This document shows positions 36,565 through 47,240 of a stretch of DNA of 64,000 nt, one piece after another (position 1 is the first letter of the stretch; each line of letters starts with the position of its first letter). The stretch covers positions 781,001 to 845,000 of the forward strand of contig WPIO01000109.1 of assembly GCA_009760855.2 (NCBI GenBank), in the 5' to 3' direction. The position numbers were made by a program, and so were the translations under genes. The stretch comes from Cristatella mucedo (lineage: Eukaryota; Bryozoa; Phylactolaemata; Cristatellidae). Below the pieces are notes generated by a model. The model saw nothing but the letters and a program-made list of their open reading frames with translations, was not told where the DNA came from and made no database searches.

Positions 36565-36742
36565 AGAGATGGTGAGCCGTGATGGCACACTAGGTAAGGC
36601 GGTTGCTTTCACGACCTTGGTCCCGAGGTCGGGGTTCAATTCCTGCGGTGGGCAATCCTTTATCGCCACTGCAAGCGGCGGTGATAGCCGTAAAAGGCTC
36701 TTCAGCCGCTATACAAAAAGAGGCTGCTTAATCAGCTAGGAT
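36565..36742 (+). repeat. tRNA-derived SINE, family A, near full length
   Basis: Head 'ggtgagccgtgatggcacac' and 'taggtaaggcggttgc', B box region 'gggttcaattcctgcg', body 'ttatcgccactgcaagcgg', end 'tacaaaaagaggctgctt' then TTTA repeats. Confidence 0.8.
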
Positions 36743-36744
36743 TT

Positions 36745-37740
36745 ATTTATTTATTTAGGTGCCCTCCTAGTGGCCTAGGGACGGTATTAATTCCTTACCG
36801 TAATGGGCCAAGGTGTCGGGCCCAATACCACTAAGCTCTTGCTCCATTGTCTCAGCTAAGTATTTAAGAGTCGAGCGACGCTCGCTCGTGGTCTTTTGGG
36901 TCTCTTGGTCTTTTGTCCGGCTCCGCGCTTCGACGCCGTCGGACTCGTTTCTCTGAAAGCGAGGGAGGAGGGCGGGCTGCTCGCCGGCGATTGACGGAAC
37001 AGGACGAGGCAGCGCTGGGAGGATTCGGTGGATTCCACCGAATACAGTCGTATTGCGCCCGAGCGGGCATTTTGAGCTTCTCTTGTATTTTGGGTGTGCG
37101 TGCTAGCACGTGGTCTCGGCATAAGGATTTTTCGGTGCGAGCTAGATGTAGTTGGCGTGTGTGGAGTCCTAGTTCTCCGGTTAGGGTTTAGGCTCCGGTT
37201 CGGGCTCTGTCTATTTGGGTCGTTCCCCATTATAGACGTAAGTAGCTGAAGTGTGGAGACGTGTTTCCTCCGCGAGAGTGCTTGAGGTGGCGTGTGTGGA
37301 GTATTCCTGCCGCACTGGTGGAAACGGAGTCCTAGTTCTCCGGTTAGGGTTTAGGCTCCGGTTCGGGCTCCGTCTATTTGGGTCGTTCCCGACTATAGAC
37401 GTAAGTAGCTTTAGTGTGGAGAAGTGTTCCCTCCGCAAGAGTGCTTGAGGTGGCGTGTGTGGAGTAATCTTGCCACACTGGTGGAAACGGAGTCCTAGTT
37501 TTCCGGTTAGGGTTTAGGCTCCGGTTCGGGTTCTGTCTATTTGGGTCATCCCCATTACAGGCGTAAGCAGCCTCAGTGCGGAGAATTATTCCCTCCGCAA
37601 GAGTGTTGGTGCTGTTGAGAGCGTGCGAGAAGTGTGGAGATAAAATTGAGTTGGACGCGCTGCGATCTTGTGCGCTTGCGAATAAAGCTCAGTAAATTAC
37701 CCAATTTGTGTGTCTCGCTTTCCAATTCACGCCGTGGACT
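36745..37740 (+). mobile_element. Possible solo LTR with internal tandem repeats
   Basis: There is a TATA-like TATTTAAGAG at about 36859, a long non-coding body, AATAAA at about 37681 followed by 'tgtgtgtctcgctttcc', and an abrupt end. That order (promoter, leader, poly(A) signal) resembles an LTR. I could not identify a second LTR, target-site duplication or any gag/pol reading. Boundaries are guesses. Confidence 0.33.
37164..37620. repeat. Tandem repeat, 163-bp unit x 2.8
   Basis: Units start at 37164, 37327 and 37490 with GAGTCCTAGTT and contain 'cggttagggtttaggctcc'. Copies differ by scattered changes. Confidence 0.92.
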
Positions 37741-37859
37741 CACGACCCCCTTTAGTAACTGTAAGCAGGTCAGCGCCAGAAACGCTCGTTTCGTGGCGGC
37801 CAGCTTATTGCGGGTAGGCGCGCACCGAACGGGATTAGGCGCTAGGCTACGCCGCTAGG

Positions 37860-39360
37860 TAAGCGGCAGGTCAAGCCTACTGCGCCAAGCCTTCAGCATT
37901 ACAGATTAAGCTCTACAAATGTATTATTATTATTATTACTATTATTCTTATTAATGCATCGATTTACCACTCCTTTGTATTTTGACCAATTTCTTAAGGC
38001 ATCTTGGCGCGGCTTGCTTTATTAGAGCCTATGCAAGCCGGCGCGTTCGCACAGCGAGCGCGACTTTTCAGCCGGCCATCGCCCACACTCGCACAGCGAG
38101 CGCTTTTTTCAGCCGGCGCTCGCGCCGCCCGAACTCGCCATCCTGCTCATCGTCCAGCCCCGATATCTGCCGCAACATCCACCCCGCACCGCCGCAGACA
38201 CTCCGAGCGGTTCAAGCCGATTGAACACCGACGACCGCAAAGTGGACGCGAAATAAAAACTTGGTTAAAGTCTTTCGACGGACGTCCGCTCGCCAGGGCC
38301 TTAGGTCATGGCGGGTGACTCGATATCCGCCTTCGTTCGTTCCGGAGTCATAGGTGGTGGAGTCGACGTCGCCCCTTGGTCGGCCATGACGCGGCTCTGT
38401 CGCGCTTTCTTTCGGTACACTAAAGCGGGAAAATTGCGCTCGCTGTTATCTCACTTGCAAGCCCGCTAGTGCCGGAGGTGGGGACGCGCGCGCTTTCATC
38501 TGATTATCTAGCACGATAGGCGCCGGAGAACCTAACACGTCGACTATTTCATGCCCTGGATAGGACAAGCTCAGTGCGAACTATTGTAACCATAGCAGCC
38601 GTAGCACCCACGACAGAGGTAAGCTCGAAGCATGCAGTGCTTCTGCCGCGCGGAAATACTCGGGACGGCTAAGTAACGACTTTTAGCACTTCTCAGCTTA
38701 CCATTAATGACAGTAATAATAAAATTAATAATAAGTTGTATAGGTAGTACTAAGAGAGCTGAACGCCCGTCTTTGTGCTCAACAACTCACTGCAAGAGAA
38801 GCAATGACTGTAGATTAATGACATGGAAGTCATATGCATCGTGCTTAGACACTATGCGTAGACTGAAGGAATCTCGCTTAGATCGAAATGCATTAGCACA
38901 CAAGAAGACATATTTTAGCAGGACTCATAGTAAGCAACAGAAAGGCACTGAATCATGCACAAGTAAAGATGTGAAGGAGACGGGACCAAAAAAATACAAT
39001 TTCACTTGGACGCAGAGACAGGTGAGCAGAGAGCAGATGAGTTTTCAGTTGAGACTTGTAGAATGCTAAATCACTGCAGGCGGCGACAGAAGCCTGGACC
39101 GAGTGTCAAACTCTCGCTAAACGTGAGCTGATGACCCAATCGCCACGAAAATTTTAACACAGTGTGCGAAACAATGAGATGACACGAAGCCTAGGGGCAA
39201 GTGGCGCGAGAGCACGTGACTGGAGGAGCATAAAGGTCATCTAGGTAGGCTGGTGGAAGCGATTGAAGCGATCTCTCTAAGACGGAGTGAATATTTTGAA
39301 ACCGATTCGATTCTTGATGGGAAGCCAGAGAAGCTCATTCAGAAATGCTGTGCATATCCT
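37860..39360. other. Unassigned stretch with one protein-like ORF
   Basis: The + frame from about 38745 to 39021 (WKSYASCLDTMRRLKESRLD, then KKTYFSRTHSKQQ and KKYNFTWTQRQ) ends at a good donor, CAG|GTGAGC. It ends in phase 0, which does not fit the next candidate exon at 39887. It is lysine- and serine-rich and not recognised. The rest holds no supported feature. Confidence 0.3.
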
Positions 39361-39364
39361 TCGG

Positions 39365-39640
39365 TAACTCCACAGATAATAATAATTATAATACACTTGA
39401 TATAGAGCTCCCTCAAGGAACTCAATCCTTACTAGGCACTTTACATTTGCTGCAAAGGAAGCACGATCAAATGGTTAGCGGTAGCTTGCTCAATAAGCAG
39501 CAGGAATAACATGGTTAGGGATGAAATTCACAGGGTCAGCATTCACGTATGGCTAGTGGCAGCATGCACAGTGTGTGCACGAATAAGCGCATAAAGGTTG
39601 AATTACAGGGACCCACTAAATTCACGAATACAGGTTGTGT
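39365..39640 (-). mobile_element. LINE 3' end, diverged
   Basis: Hairpin arms and 3' UTR words ('acatggttagggatg', 'cacagggtcagcatt') on the minus strand. Confidence 0.7.
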
Positions 39641-39886
39641 ACGTTTTTTATATTTAGTCGCGTTAAAACATCTCCGGGATTGATAGGATTTTTTATTTGC
39701 AATTAATGCTTCAATTAGCAACTACTTCTGCAGATTAAGTGCTCAGGAATGTCAGCCAGGTACTTGATTTCATTTTTAAAGCTCTTTGCAATCCCTATGT
39801 CATTCGAAGGTCTACTCCAGACAGCGTCTATTATCATCCTCAAACCTCACACATCCTATCATCCATCCCCATGCTTCGAATATCAG

Positions 39887-39945
39887 CGTGACAATTCCAG
39901 TAGACTGTCGTAGTTCTATTTTCTTGCACAGCAGTGATACAACGG
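39887..39945 (+). CDS. Region 3 gene: exon a
   Basis: Candidate exon with a strong pyrimidine tract and acceptor CGAATATCAG, donor ACGG|GTAAGT. It reads VTIPVDCRSSIFLHSSDTTG, ending in phase 1. An alternative acceptor (AATTCCAG at 39900) gives phase 1 at both ends. Beta-strand-like with one Cys. It fits exon b at 46237 in phase, giving ...SSDTTG-ISFSSATPEG.... Function unknown. Confidence 0.45.
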
Positions 39946-40199
39946 GTAAGTCATCCGTGGTCACCCTGCGATTGGCAGTCGATCATTTGCAGTTGCATAA
40001 GCTCAGCAGCGCCACCATTCGCTATTAGGCTCTCCGTGAAGCTTTCGAAAAAGCTAAATATGGTACAATACGATACGGGACCCAAATGCACTGATCCCGA
40101 ACTCAATAGCTAATATCGCTTTCTAATGTGCTCGAATCTGTCATTAGCAGCCAAACAAGTTCTCTCGCGCTTGCAACGCAGAGTCTAAAATTATTGCCA

Positions 40200-40565
40200 T
40201 CGCATATATATAAAATAATTTCTGGCCTGTGCCCTTAATCAAAACTGGTGCAAACTCGGAAGTCCAATTTATCCCCAACGGCGTAGCTACTACAGCACAC
40301 ATTTCTTATCCAAACTTCACCGGCCCTTATACAAGATCATACGATCCCCTCTTTCAGGCGTACGAGTGTCATCACTTACTTGTACGGACCCATCAATGCA
40401 TCCATCTTTGCTTCTCCAGTGCGCTCACGAAAAACATAAGCTCATCGGCTTCAAGTTTATTTGCCCTTCCTTTCAGCAAATGCAAATTGCCTAGAAATAT
40501 ATTAAGTTCTCCGAAGATATTACAAACATGGATTGTTGTTATTATTATTATTATTATTATTGTTA
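40200..40565 (+). mobile_element. Old LINE 3' fragment
   Basis: Weak RT-end reading, then 'ttgcctagaaatatattaag' and an ATT-rich tail near 40545. Diverged. Confidence 0.5.
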
Positions 40566-40904
40566 TTTGCTGTTCTTCACACTAAATTAAATTCTCTTGG
40601 TGATCGTTTGTCCATAAAAACTGAAAGGAAGGAAAAAAGTTGGCTTCTGTTATCAATTTTAATAACTTTGAGTCCCTTAAGACTCAAATAAAGATATATC
40701 TGCTCGTTCGTATTGCTCCGCACCTCATTTAAATTGCCCTATTTACTGTAGTGTCGGCGTGCTATCTAGTATACTATTCATTACAAGTGACTGAAACATC
40801 AGTCTCACAAACCATCGGCCACGAGCTTCATCTGGTGTGTTTTGTACAACTTTCAAAGCATGCCATTAAATATTTGAAATTGTGTCTCTTGCAGCGAGTT
40901 TTTA

Positions 40905-41130
40905 TGTGCCCGGATAAAGATTTGGCCAGGTCGTGGGTTCGCATTCTTCGTTGGGCGATCCTTTAGGGCCCACTGTAATCGGTGGTGAAAGCCGTCAAGG
41001 CTCTACTGCCGCTGTATAAATGAGGCTGTCAACCAATGATGCTATCAATGAGGCTATAAATGAGGCTATCAACTAATCCCTTTCAGAAAGAGATTGAGTT
41101 CACAGAGAGCTGCAAAAATATATTATTATC
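40905..41130 (+). repeat. SINE family A fragment plus hairpin-like tail
   Basis: 'ggtcgtgggttcgcattc', 'gggcgatcctttaggg' and 'tataaatgaggctgtcaa' are followed by a LINE-like 'cagaaagagattgagttcac' and TTA repeats. Confidence 0.6.
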
Positions 41131-41160
41131 ACTATTAGAGATGAAAAATGTGTGCAGGGT

Positions 41161-41345
41161 AGCATTTTGGTGAGTCGTGATGGCGCACTAGGTGAGGCGG
41201 TTGCTTTTCACGACCTAGGTCCTGATGTCATGGGTTCTGATCCTGCAGTGAGCGATTCTTTATCGCCACTGCAAGCGATGGTAATGGACTGAAAGGCTAT
41301 TCTGTCGCTATACAAAAGAGGCTGTTATATCAGCTAGTTTTAATT
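41161..41345 (+). repeat. tRNA-derived SINE, family A
   Basis: Head 'ggtgagtcgtgatggcgc', 'actaggtgaggcggttgc', B-box-like 'gggttctgatcctgcag', end 'tacaaaagaggctgttat'. Confidence 0.78.
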
Positions 41346-41699
41346 TCATTTTAATTAGACGTTTTAGGAGCACTTGAGCTGGCTCCGGAGATATTCTAGC
41401 CTTCAATGTTAGATTTGTGTCTTCATGTGTGCGAGAAGTTTGACGTTGCTAACCAGGTTATGAGATTGTGAGTAAATTTTCGCGATAGGCCATAATTACA
41501 GGCTGTTATCGGTTTTGCTGCATGTAAAGCATCAACTATGTGTCCAAATTGTTTTTTCAAAAGTGATTCGTATGCATTCACTAATAACGCCCAGGTTGAG
41601 AAGACGAGTGCCACTTCCTCGAAATGGATCACTCCTGCAGCTCAGAAAAACACGACGATGAGTCAGGAGACATCCAGCACTGGCAGTTGGAGTAAAAAA

Positions 41700-41882
41700 A
41701 AATCCTAGCTGATTAAACAGCCTCTTTTTGTATAGCGACAGATGAGCCTTTACTGCTATCACCACCGCTTTCAGTGGCGATACAGGATTGCCCACCGCAG
41801 GAATCGAACTCACGACCTCGGGACCGAAGTCGTGAAAGCAACCGCCTTACCTAGTGTGCCATCACGGCTTACCAGACTCGTG
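41700..41882 (-). repeat. tRNA-derived SINE, family A
   Basis: Reverse copy: 'ttaaacagcctctttttgta', 'caggaatcgaactcacgacc', 'ccgccttacctagtgtgcc'. It begins about 12 bp beyond the donor side of the minus-strand helix exon. Confidence 0.8.
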
Positions 41883-41894
41883 TAGTTCACTTAC

Positions 41895-41972
41895 CATAGC
41901 AGAGGCAAGTGGCGAGCGCAATCGTGGCCACGAGAGGTATCACAATGAGCCACAGGTAGTCCAGGTACGGAG
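41895..41972 (-). CDS. Candidate small membrane protein: transmembrane exon
   Basis: Minus-strand phase 1 to phase 1 exon with acceptor GCTTGTAG and a consensus donor TATG|GTAAGT. It encodes PYLDYLWLIVIP followed by LVATIALATCLCY, one clear hydrophobic helix with aromatic residues on its outer edge. 'P-Y-L-D-Y-L-x-x-h-h-h-P-L-V-A' resembles by eye the helix entry of alpha/epsilon-sarcoglycans, a weak similarity I cannot test here. Of the minus-strand exons this is the best supported. Confidence 0.6.
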
Positions 41973-42429
41973 CTACAAGCAAACATGTCAAGTTTGTAGA
42001 ACTTAAAGCCACTGTGTCAAAGTTTTACAGCAGTGATAAACTCCCCTCGCAGGACCAAAGCAGAGACCCACTCTCGAGACAATGGCGGTGTCGCTTGACT
42101 CGATTATCAAACGCTGGCGAGTGCCTCCGTCGCGGTTGGGTCGGGCGAGCCGTTTTTCAGCGTTGGTCCGAGCGGGACAGGAGGGCCAGTCGGACCAGGC
42201 GGGCCGCTTCTCCTAAGACTATAGGATGGATGAGATGACGTGGGAATTCCTTGTGTAGCAATGAATCGCGGTATTCCGTTTAGTAGAATAGGGCATATAA
42301 ATACTAACCTAGTGAATTGTATATAGATATATATTTATAAATAAATTGTAAATTTATCTTGAACATAATTTCTATTAGGATTCTAAATAAGTTATGTATA
42401 TACATGTCTGTGTATATATTATGTATACA

Positions 42430-42550
42430 ATTGATTTGCATAGCGCCCTAAAAGAAATTAATCTCTAAGCCGGTGCTTTACATGTGCCGCAGGGATCGGG
42501 TCCACGATCGAGTGGTTAAAAGCAAGCACCTTACTGAGTGGCTAAAACAG
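42430..42550 (-). repeat. tRNA-derived SINE, family B, with LINE-type tail
   Basis: Minus-strand head 'ccactcagtaaggtgcttgc' and B-box-like 'cgtggacccgatccctgc' run into 'gagattaatttcttttaggg', the LINE hairpin region. Confidence 0.5.
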
Positions 42551-42809
42551 GATGGCGTACTGACAACTGTACTATAGCAATGTCATTTAATGAAGGGTCT
42601 CACCCATCACAACAATACGCAATCCCATCAATACACTGACAAAGTCTTTCGGCTAATCAGTTGACTTACGGTCCCCTTCCTCTCTTACAGCCCGAGGCGC
42701 TCAGCTGACTTACGTGTATACCTTAAGAAATAAAATTAGTTATTGCGCATATCGACTTACGAGTAATTGCTTAAGTCTTCATTTCACATTAAAAAGACGC
42801 GATGCAAAT

Positions 42810-43960
42810 GTAATGTATCTGCGTCAGTAACTCCACAAAGTCATAAAGACCATGCGGGTGTTACGCAGGAGAGTTTTGTATAGCGCACTCACAGCCTAAG
42901 CGGCTTTCGGTACGCATTCGGTACCCAACAGACTTCGTCTCACGCAACAAAGAGGAAGTGGGAAGCATAGCAGAGTCAGGAGAGCAGTTGAGGTAGTGAG
43001 TAGCATAGAAGTAGCAGTTCAGGACCGCTGAAAAAGATGTGCCATAGTCGGCAGTTGGAGAGTAGATGTCGTTGCGTAAGAATTGTGGAAGCGAGTTTCA
43101 CAGTCTAGGACCTGCAGAGCTAAAGCTTCTGTCGCCAACTGTCTTTAAGCGGAGGAATGGGACAGCTAATTTATTGTCCACACAGGACCTGAGGGCTCGA
43201 ACAGGCTGAAACTGATGCAGCAGTTCAGCTAGGTACGAAGGAGCCAAGCCGTGGCGGGCCTTGTGGGTCAGCGTAAGAACTTTGCTCTGTGTCCTTTGCT
43301 CAACCGGCAACCATCCTAGCTCTTTCAGCAAAGGTGACACGTGCTCAAACCGCTGGGACTTGAAGACCAGCCTTGCAGCCGTATTCATAGTCCGCTGTAG
43401 TGGCATAATAGCTTTCTTTGGTAGCCCAGCCAAAAGGGAATTACATTAATCAAGCCGAGACAGAACTAAAGAGCTAGTTAAATTTTTTACAAGCCACTGT
43501 GGGAGACAGCTTCTAATCTTGGATAGGGATCGGATGTGATGGCTAGATGTAGAGGCAGTCTTCTGAATGAAGCTTTTGAAATTGAGGCAGCTGTCGAACA
43601 CGACACCTACATTACGAGCACATGGTGAAGGTCGCACAATAGCATCACCTATTAGAACAGCAAAGCCTTTTAATCCAGCCACACGCTTAGGGTGTCCTAT
43701 GAGGAGCAGTTCGGTTTTATCGTCATTTAATTTCAGGAAGTTTTCCGACATCCAGGATCGAATATCGGCAAGGCAAGCATTCAGTTTCTCAGTTGCTGCA
43801 GCAGATTCCGACGGTTTAAATGACAAATACAACTGAGTATCGTCAGCATAGAAGTGATATCCTATGCGTATACTGTAAACCAAACTACAGAACAATTCTA
43901 TTGAGCTAAAAAGGAAAAACAGATAATCGTAAGGGCAAGGACAATTTGCACTCAAACTGT
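42810..43960 (-). mobile_element. LINE of a second clade, RT palm to 3' end, broken
   Basis: The minus strand encodes the RT catalytic motif region FYADDTQLYLSF, WMSENFLKLNDDKTELLL, VGVVFDSCLNFKSFIQ, and after a break LLKELGWLPVEQRTQSKV and LAPSYLAELLHQF. A TAA stop at 43445-43443 replaces the Tyr codon expected after SRLD and before CNSLL, splitting an otherwise continuous frame. Its 3' end ('aactccacaaagtcataaag') differs from the main family. Confidence 0.85.
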
Positions 43961-44289
43961 TATGTGGTGACTATATTTCGAACTTTTGCATTTTCGCATT
44001 CGGTCCGTATTTCACCGCGAATGGTTGACAGGCCGTAGCGGCAGCACTGTCGTCACACCTGAACTAAGGAACTCCGTCCGCCATCCAGCAGTGGGTGTTG
44101 ACTGGCTGCAAAGTTAGCATTCTGCAGAGCATAGATGATCGTACGAAGTCGCTGGCAAGGATGACCGAACTGCTCAACAGGCTTAAAGCAGTTCATCAGC
44201 TTGGTTCTGGGGGGCCGCGATAACAGCAATAATAATAATACATTTAATTTAGCACCATATCGAGAACTCAATTTCTTTCTAGGCACTTT

Positions 44290-44440
44290 AAATTTGGTAA
44301 CCCAGGAGGTAAGAGACTCGCTCTCCACAACCGAGGTGGTGGTTTCGAATCCTGGAGCGTGCGATCCTGCATTGCAAGCGGCGGCGATAAAGGCGATTAA
44401 GGCTCTGCTACTGCTGTACAATTGCGGCTGTTAAAGCAGC
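44290..44440 (+). repeat. SINE family A-like copy
   Basis: 'ggtggtttcgaatcctgga', 'gcattgcaagcggcggcg' and 'tacaattgcggctgttaaa'. A LINE hairpin remnant in reverse precedes it (44240-44290), and an AT microsatellite follows (44440-44540). Confidence 0.6.
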
Positions 44441-44702
44441 TAATATATATATATATATATATATATAAGTTGATTTAATATGTATATATATAAACGTGTA
44501 TATATGTATCTATATATGTATATATGCATACATGTATTCTGTTTATAGCGAGAATTTCTGCCACCCCTGAAGTTGAACAAAACGCTTAGGGTGAGCCTAG
44601 GCCGATACGTCCCGTCGACCCCACCCACCTTTAACCTCGCAGCCATTCCACCCTCTCCCAAACCCACACCATTTGCCGGCTGTCTACTGTCCACCAGCTC
44701 AC

Positions 44703-44781
44703 CTTTCAAGTCTGTCTCGCCTCCGCTGGCCTCAGACGTAGGCAGTGCGATCGCGCAAACTGCTGCCGCCGACAGGACCAT
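44703..44781 (-). CDS. Candidate small membrane protein: signal peptide exon
   Basis: Minus-strand first exon: start ATG at 44781-44779, MVLSAAAVCAIALPTSEA then SGGETDLK, ending in phase 1 at donor AAAG|GTGAGC. The hydrophobic run VLSAAAVCAIALP with small residues after it fits a cleavable signal peptide. It joins the helix exon in phase, giving a very short ectodomain. Extra exons between 42.0 and 44.7 kb are possible. The frame is open far upstream into CpG-rich DNA, so the start choice rests on the signal-peptide look. Confidence 0.4.
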
Positions 44782-45500
44782 CTGAAGCGCCGTCGGATGA
44801 CCTGATTCGCGGCGGCGACAGAGGCAGAGCGGCGGCAAAGCTAAGCCAGCGCGTCCGAGCGGCGAGTCGCGGCTCCGCCCATCGACCGCGGCAGACGAAC
44901 GCATGGAGCTGACGGATCCGAGCGTCGTCGCGACGCGCAACTCAAAGCTCCGGCAGGAGGCGCCGTCGTGAACCGAGCCGCCTGCTGCGCCGCCGCTGCC
45001 CACGGAGCGGCGCTGCCGACGATCGACGGCCGCAGACGCCGTTCCGGTATTGTCGCGGCGGCGGCCGCGGAGACAGGCTGGCGACGGTGCCAGGATGCGG
45101 AAACTAGCGTCCGCCATTGCCGCCGCGCGGTCTTCCGATGGCTCGATTGTGAGGTGACGTAGGCGGCGGGCTGCAGAAATGCTCGGCGGCGTGCTGGCGC
45201 CGCGCCATGGCCGTCCCTTGAGGACTTTCGAGAGAAGTTCGAGCGGTTGCTTCTTTCGATGGCGGCCTTTCGGTGAGGCTTTCGCGACGGAGTCTGTCGT
45301 CGGAGAGTAGCGACGTGAGCGGGAGCTCAGCGGAGCAGCACAAGCCGCGGAGCCGTCAAGCTGCTGCGGAGCCCTCGGCTCCCTCCACCGACCTTCTCTG
45401 CGGCGTGCTCGCTGCTCTTGTCTGTGCGGAGGCGCTTTAATTACCCTCGTTCTGCGCTTGCTTTCTGATGCTACTCCAAAAGCGTTCCGCACTGGCATGC
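44782..45500. promoter_or_regulatory. CpG-rich block upstream of minus-strand first exon
   Basis: Very high GC and CpG content, open on both strands without domains. Its place just 5' of the candidate first exon fits a CpG-type promoter; this is inferred from position and composition only. Confidence 0.35.
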
Positions 45501-45795
45501 CTTCACATTCTACTAATTTCGTTGATTTTGAGCAGTTAAATGTTCGTAAACTTCAGCGTCCTACGTAACGTGTAGTGACGAACCCCCATTGGCTAGTGCC
45601 ATCTGGGAGCTGAGGCATACTAGTAATGTGCTAGTCACTGCTATGCAACCAGTCAAACCGTGGACAGTAATCAGCTAGCACTCGAAAAATAGCACGGCAG
45701 GTCTCCTTCGACATATCAGTTGCCGGGGTCTCGTTTTCAAGTGTTCGTGCATTCTACCGCAAACTCCGTCATCGGCAACTGCAACTAGCTGGACA

Positions 45796-46070
45796 GAGAG
45801 CCAGAGATTGAAGGAGATAAGAGAAGGTTGACATTGAAGGCAGTGTTTGTGAGAATGGCTACTCTGCTAACAGGTTGCGATGAACTCTTGAGTATGAACA
45901 AGAAGAAACATACTCGGACAGTATCGATGATAGCCCAGGATTTTGTTTTACTTCAGCCAAGTCTTAGTAGTGGGGAAAATATCGTTGTCAAATTTGATAC
46001 TGCTAACAACCAACTGTTAATCGCACAGAGACCGGCATTCATTCAGAGAAGCACAAGTTCAGAGCCGTAA
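45796..46070 (+). CDS. Unassigned ORF, possible exon
   Basis: The + frame reads LDREPEIEGDKRRLTLKAVF, MATLLTGCDELLSMNKKKH, VSMIAQDFVLLQPSLSSG and VKFDTANNQLLIAQRPAF, with a stop at about 46070. An acceptor-like CTAG precedes it. Composition is protein-like and it is unrelated to the repeats around it. It could be a separate short gene, a terminal exon or a pseudogene; no family recognised. Confidence 0.35.
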
Positions 46071-46236
46071 CGAGCTTGAGCGTCGTGGGCCTTATAGTCG
46101 CTAGTTGAGGGAAAGCATTAACTTGTGTAGCTTTTAGTAACCGCATGGAAGCTCGCCCCCCCCGGCTCTCTAACGATAGCGGGCAAAATTAGCTGTCTCT
46201 TTAGAACGCAATCTGCTGTGAGTAAGAGCTTTACAG

Positions 46237-46363
46237 GTATAAGTTTTTCGTCTGCAACCCCCGAAGGGTATCTGATATATTCAATGGAGCGATGCCTACG
46301 GCAGGGAATATTTCCATTGTGTGGCCACTGCTACAAACGTGCCAATGAGGCTTTTGCATCAAA
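46237..46363 (+). CDS. Region 3 gene: exon b
   Basis: Phase 1 to phase 2 exon with acceptor GAGCTTTACAG and donor TCAAA|GTAAGT. It reads ISFSSATPEGYLIYSMERCL, RQGIFPLCGHCYKRANEA and FAS. Three Cys residues in a C-x9-C-x2-C order. Compatible in phase with exon a before it and exon c after it. Function unknown. Confidence 0.5.
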
Positions 46364-46539
46364 GTAAGTTTGTAGGCTACAAACGCAGCACACAAAGTGG
46401 TGCCAGTCATTGACGATACACAGCAGTGACACATCTGACGCCATGACGAGTCTGACCAAAAAGTAAGTTGTAGTTGTAACAACAGTGGAGGTATGCCAAT
46501 GATAGCTGAACACAGCAACCGTAAAGAGCGCTCGTTTAA

Positions 46540-47240
46540 TAATAATAATAATAATAATAATAACAATAATACAATTGATAAAGCACCCTCAGAGAACTCA
46601 ATCTCTTTCTAGGAGCTTTACATTTTCTGCAAATAAAGCATTATTGAATGATTAGTCGTAGCATGCTCAATAAACAACAACAATAACACGGTTAGGGGTG
46701 ACATGCACAGGGTCAGCATGCAACTGTCGTCAGTGGCAGCATATACGATATCAGCACGCATGAGCACATACAAGACGAATCGACGGGACCCACTAAATTC
46801 AGTGATAAATAGGTGCATTTATAGCTTCTTTTTAAATGTGGTCAAATGAGAAGATGTTGTGACGCAAGTCGGGAATGAGTTCCATGCTTTGGAAGCACAC
46901 GAACCAAAGGTACGGTCCTCAAAGGATTTGAGGTTTGCACGAGGTATAGGTAAACAGTTAGATTCCGAAAATCTGGTGGTGCGATGCTTAGCCTGGTGGT
47001 AGAGTAGATCTGATAGGCAGGCTGGAGCCAAAGAATGAAGAGTCCTAAAAACGAGTGACAGAACCTTGAAATGGATGCGTTGCTTGACTGGGAGCGAGTG
47101 CAGGTCTGCGACAGGCCTTTGCTGTGGCAACGGCGAGGCTCATGGCGGACAAGCCTAGCTACTGAATTTTGCACGCGCTATAAGCACGTGAGTGCATAGG
47201 CCGGTAGACCAGCAAGCAGTCAGTTACAGAAGTCAAGACG
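46540..47240 (-). mobile_element. CR1/L2-like LINE 3' fragment
   Basis: Minus strand: LHSLPVKQRIHFKVLSLVF, HSLAPACLSDLLYHQAK, AWNSFPTCVTTSSHL, then a 3' UTR with hairpin and an AAT-repeat tail at 46540. Confidence 0.82.

Noticed and set aside
37174-37520. Telomere-like TTAGGG
   Set aside because: One TTAGGG per 163-bp unit, not in tandem.
44440-45498. 352-codon minus-strand open frame
   Set aside because: Runs through CpG-rich DNA and an AT microsatellite with no domain. Only the short signal-peptide exon inside it (44781-44703) is kept.
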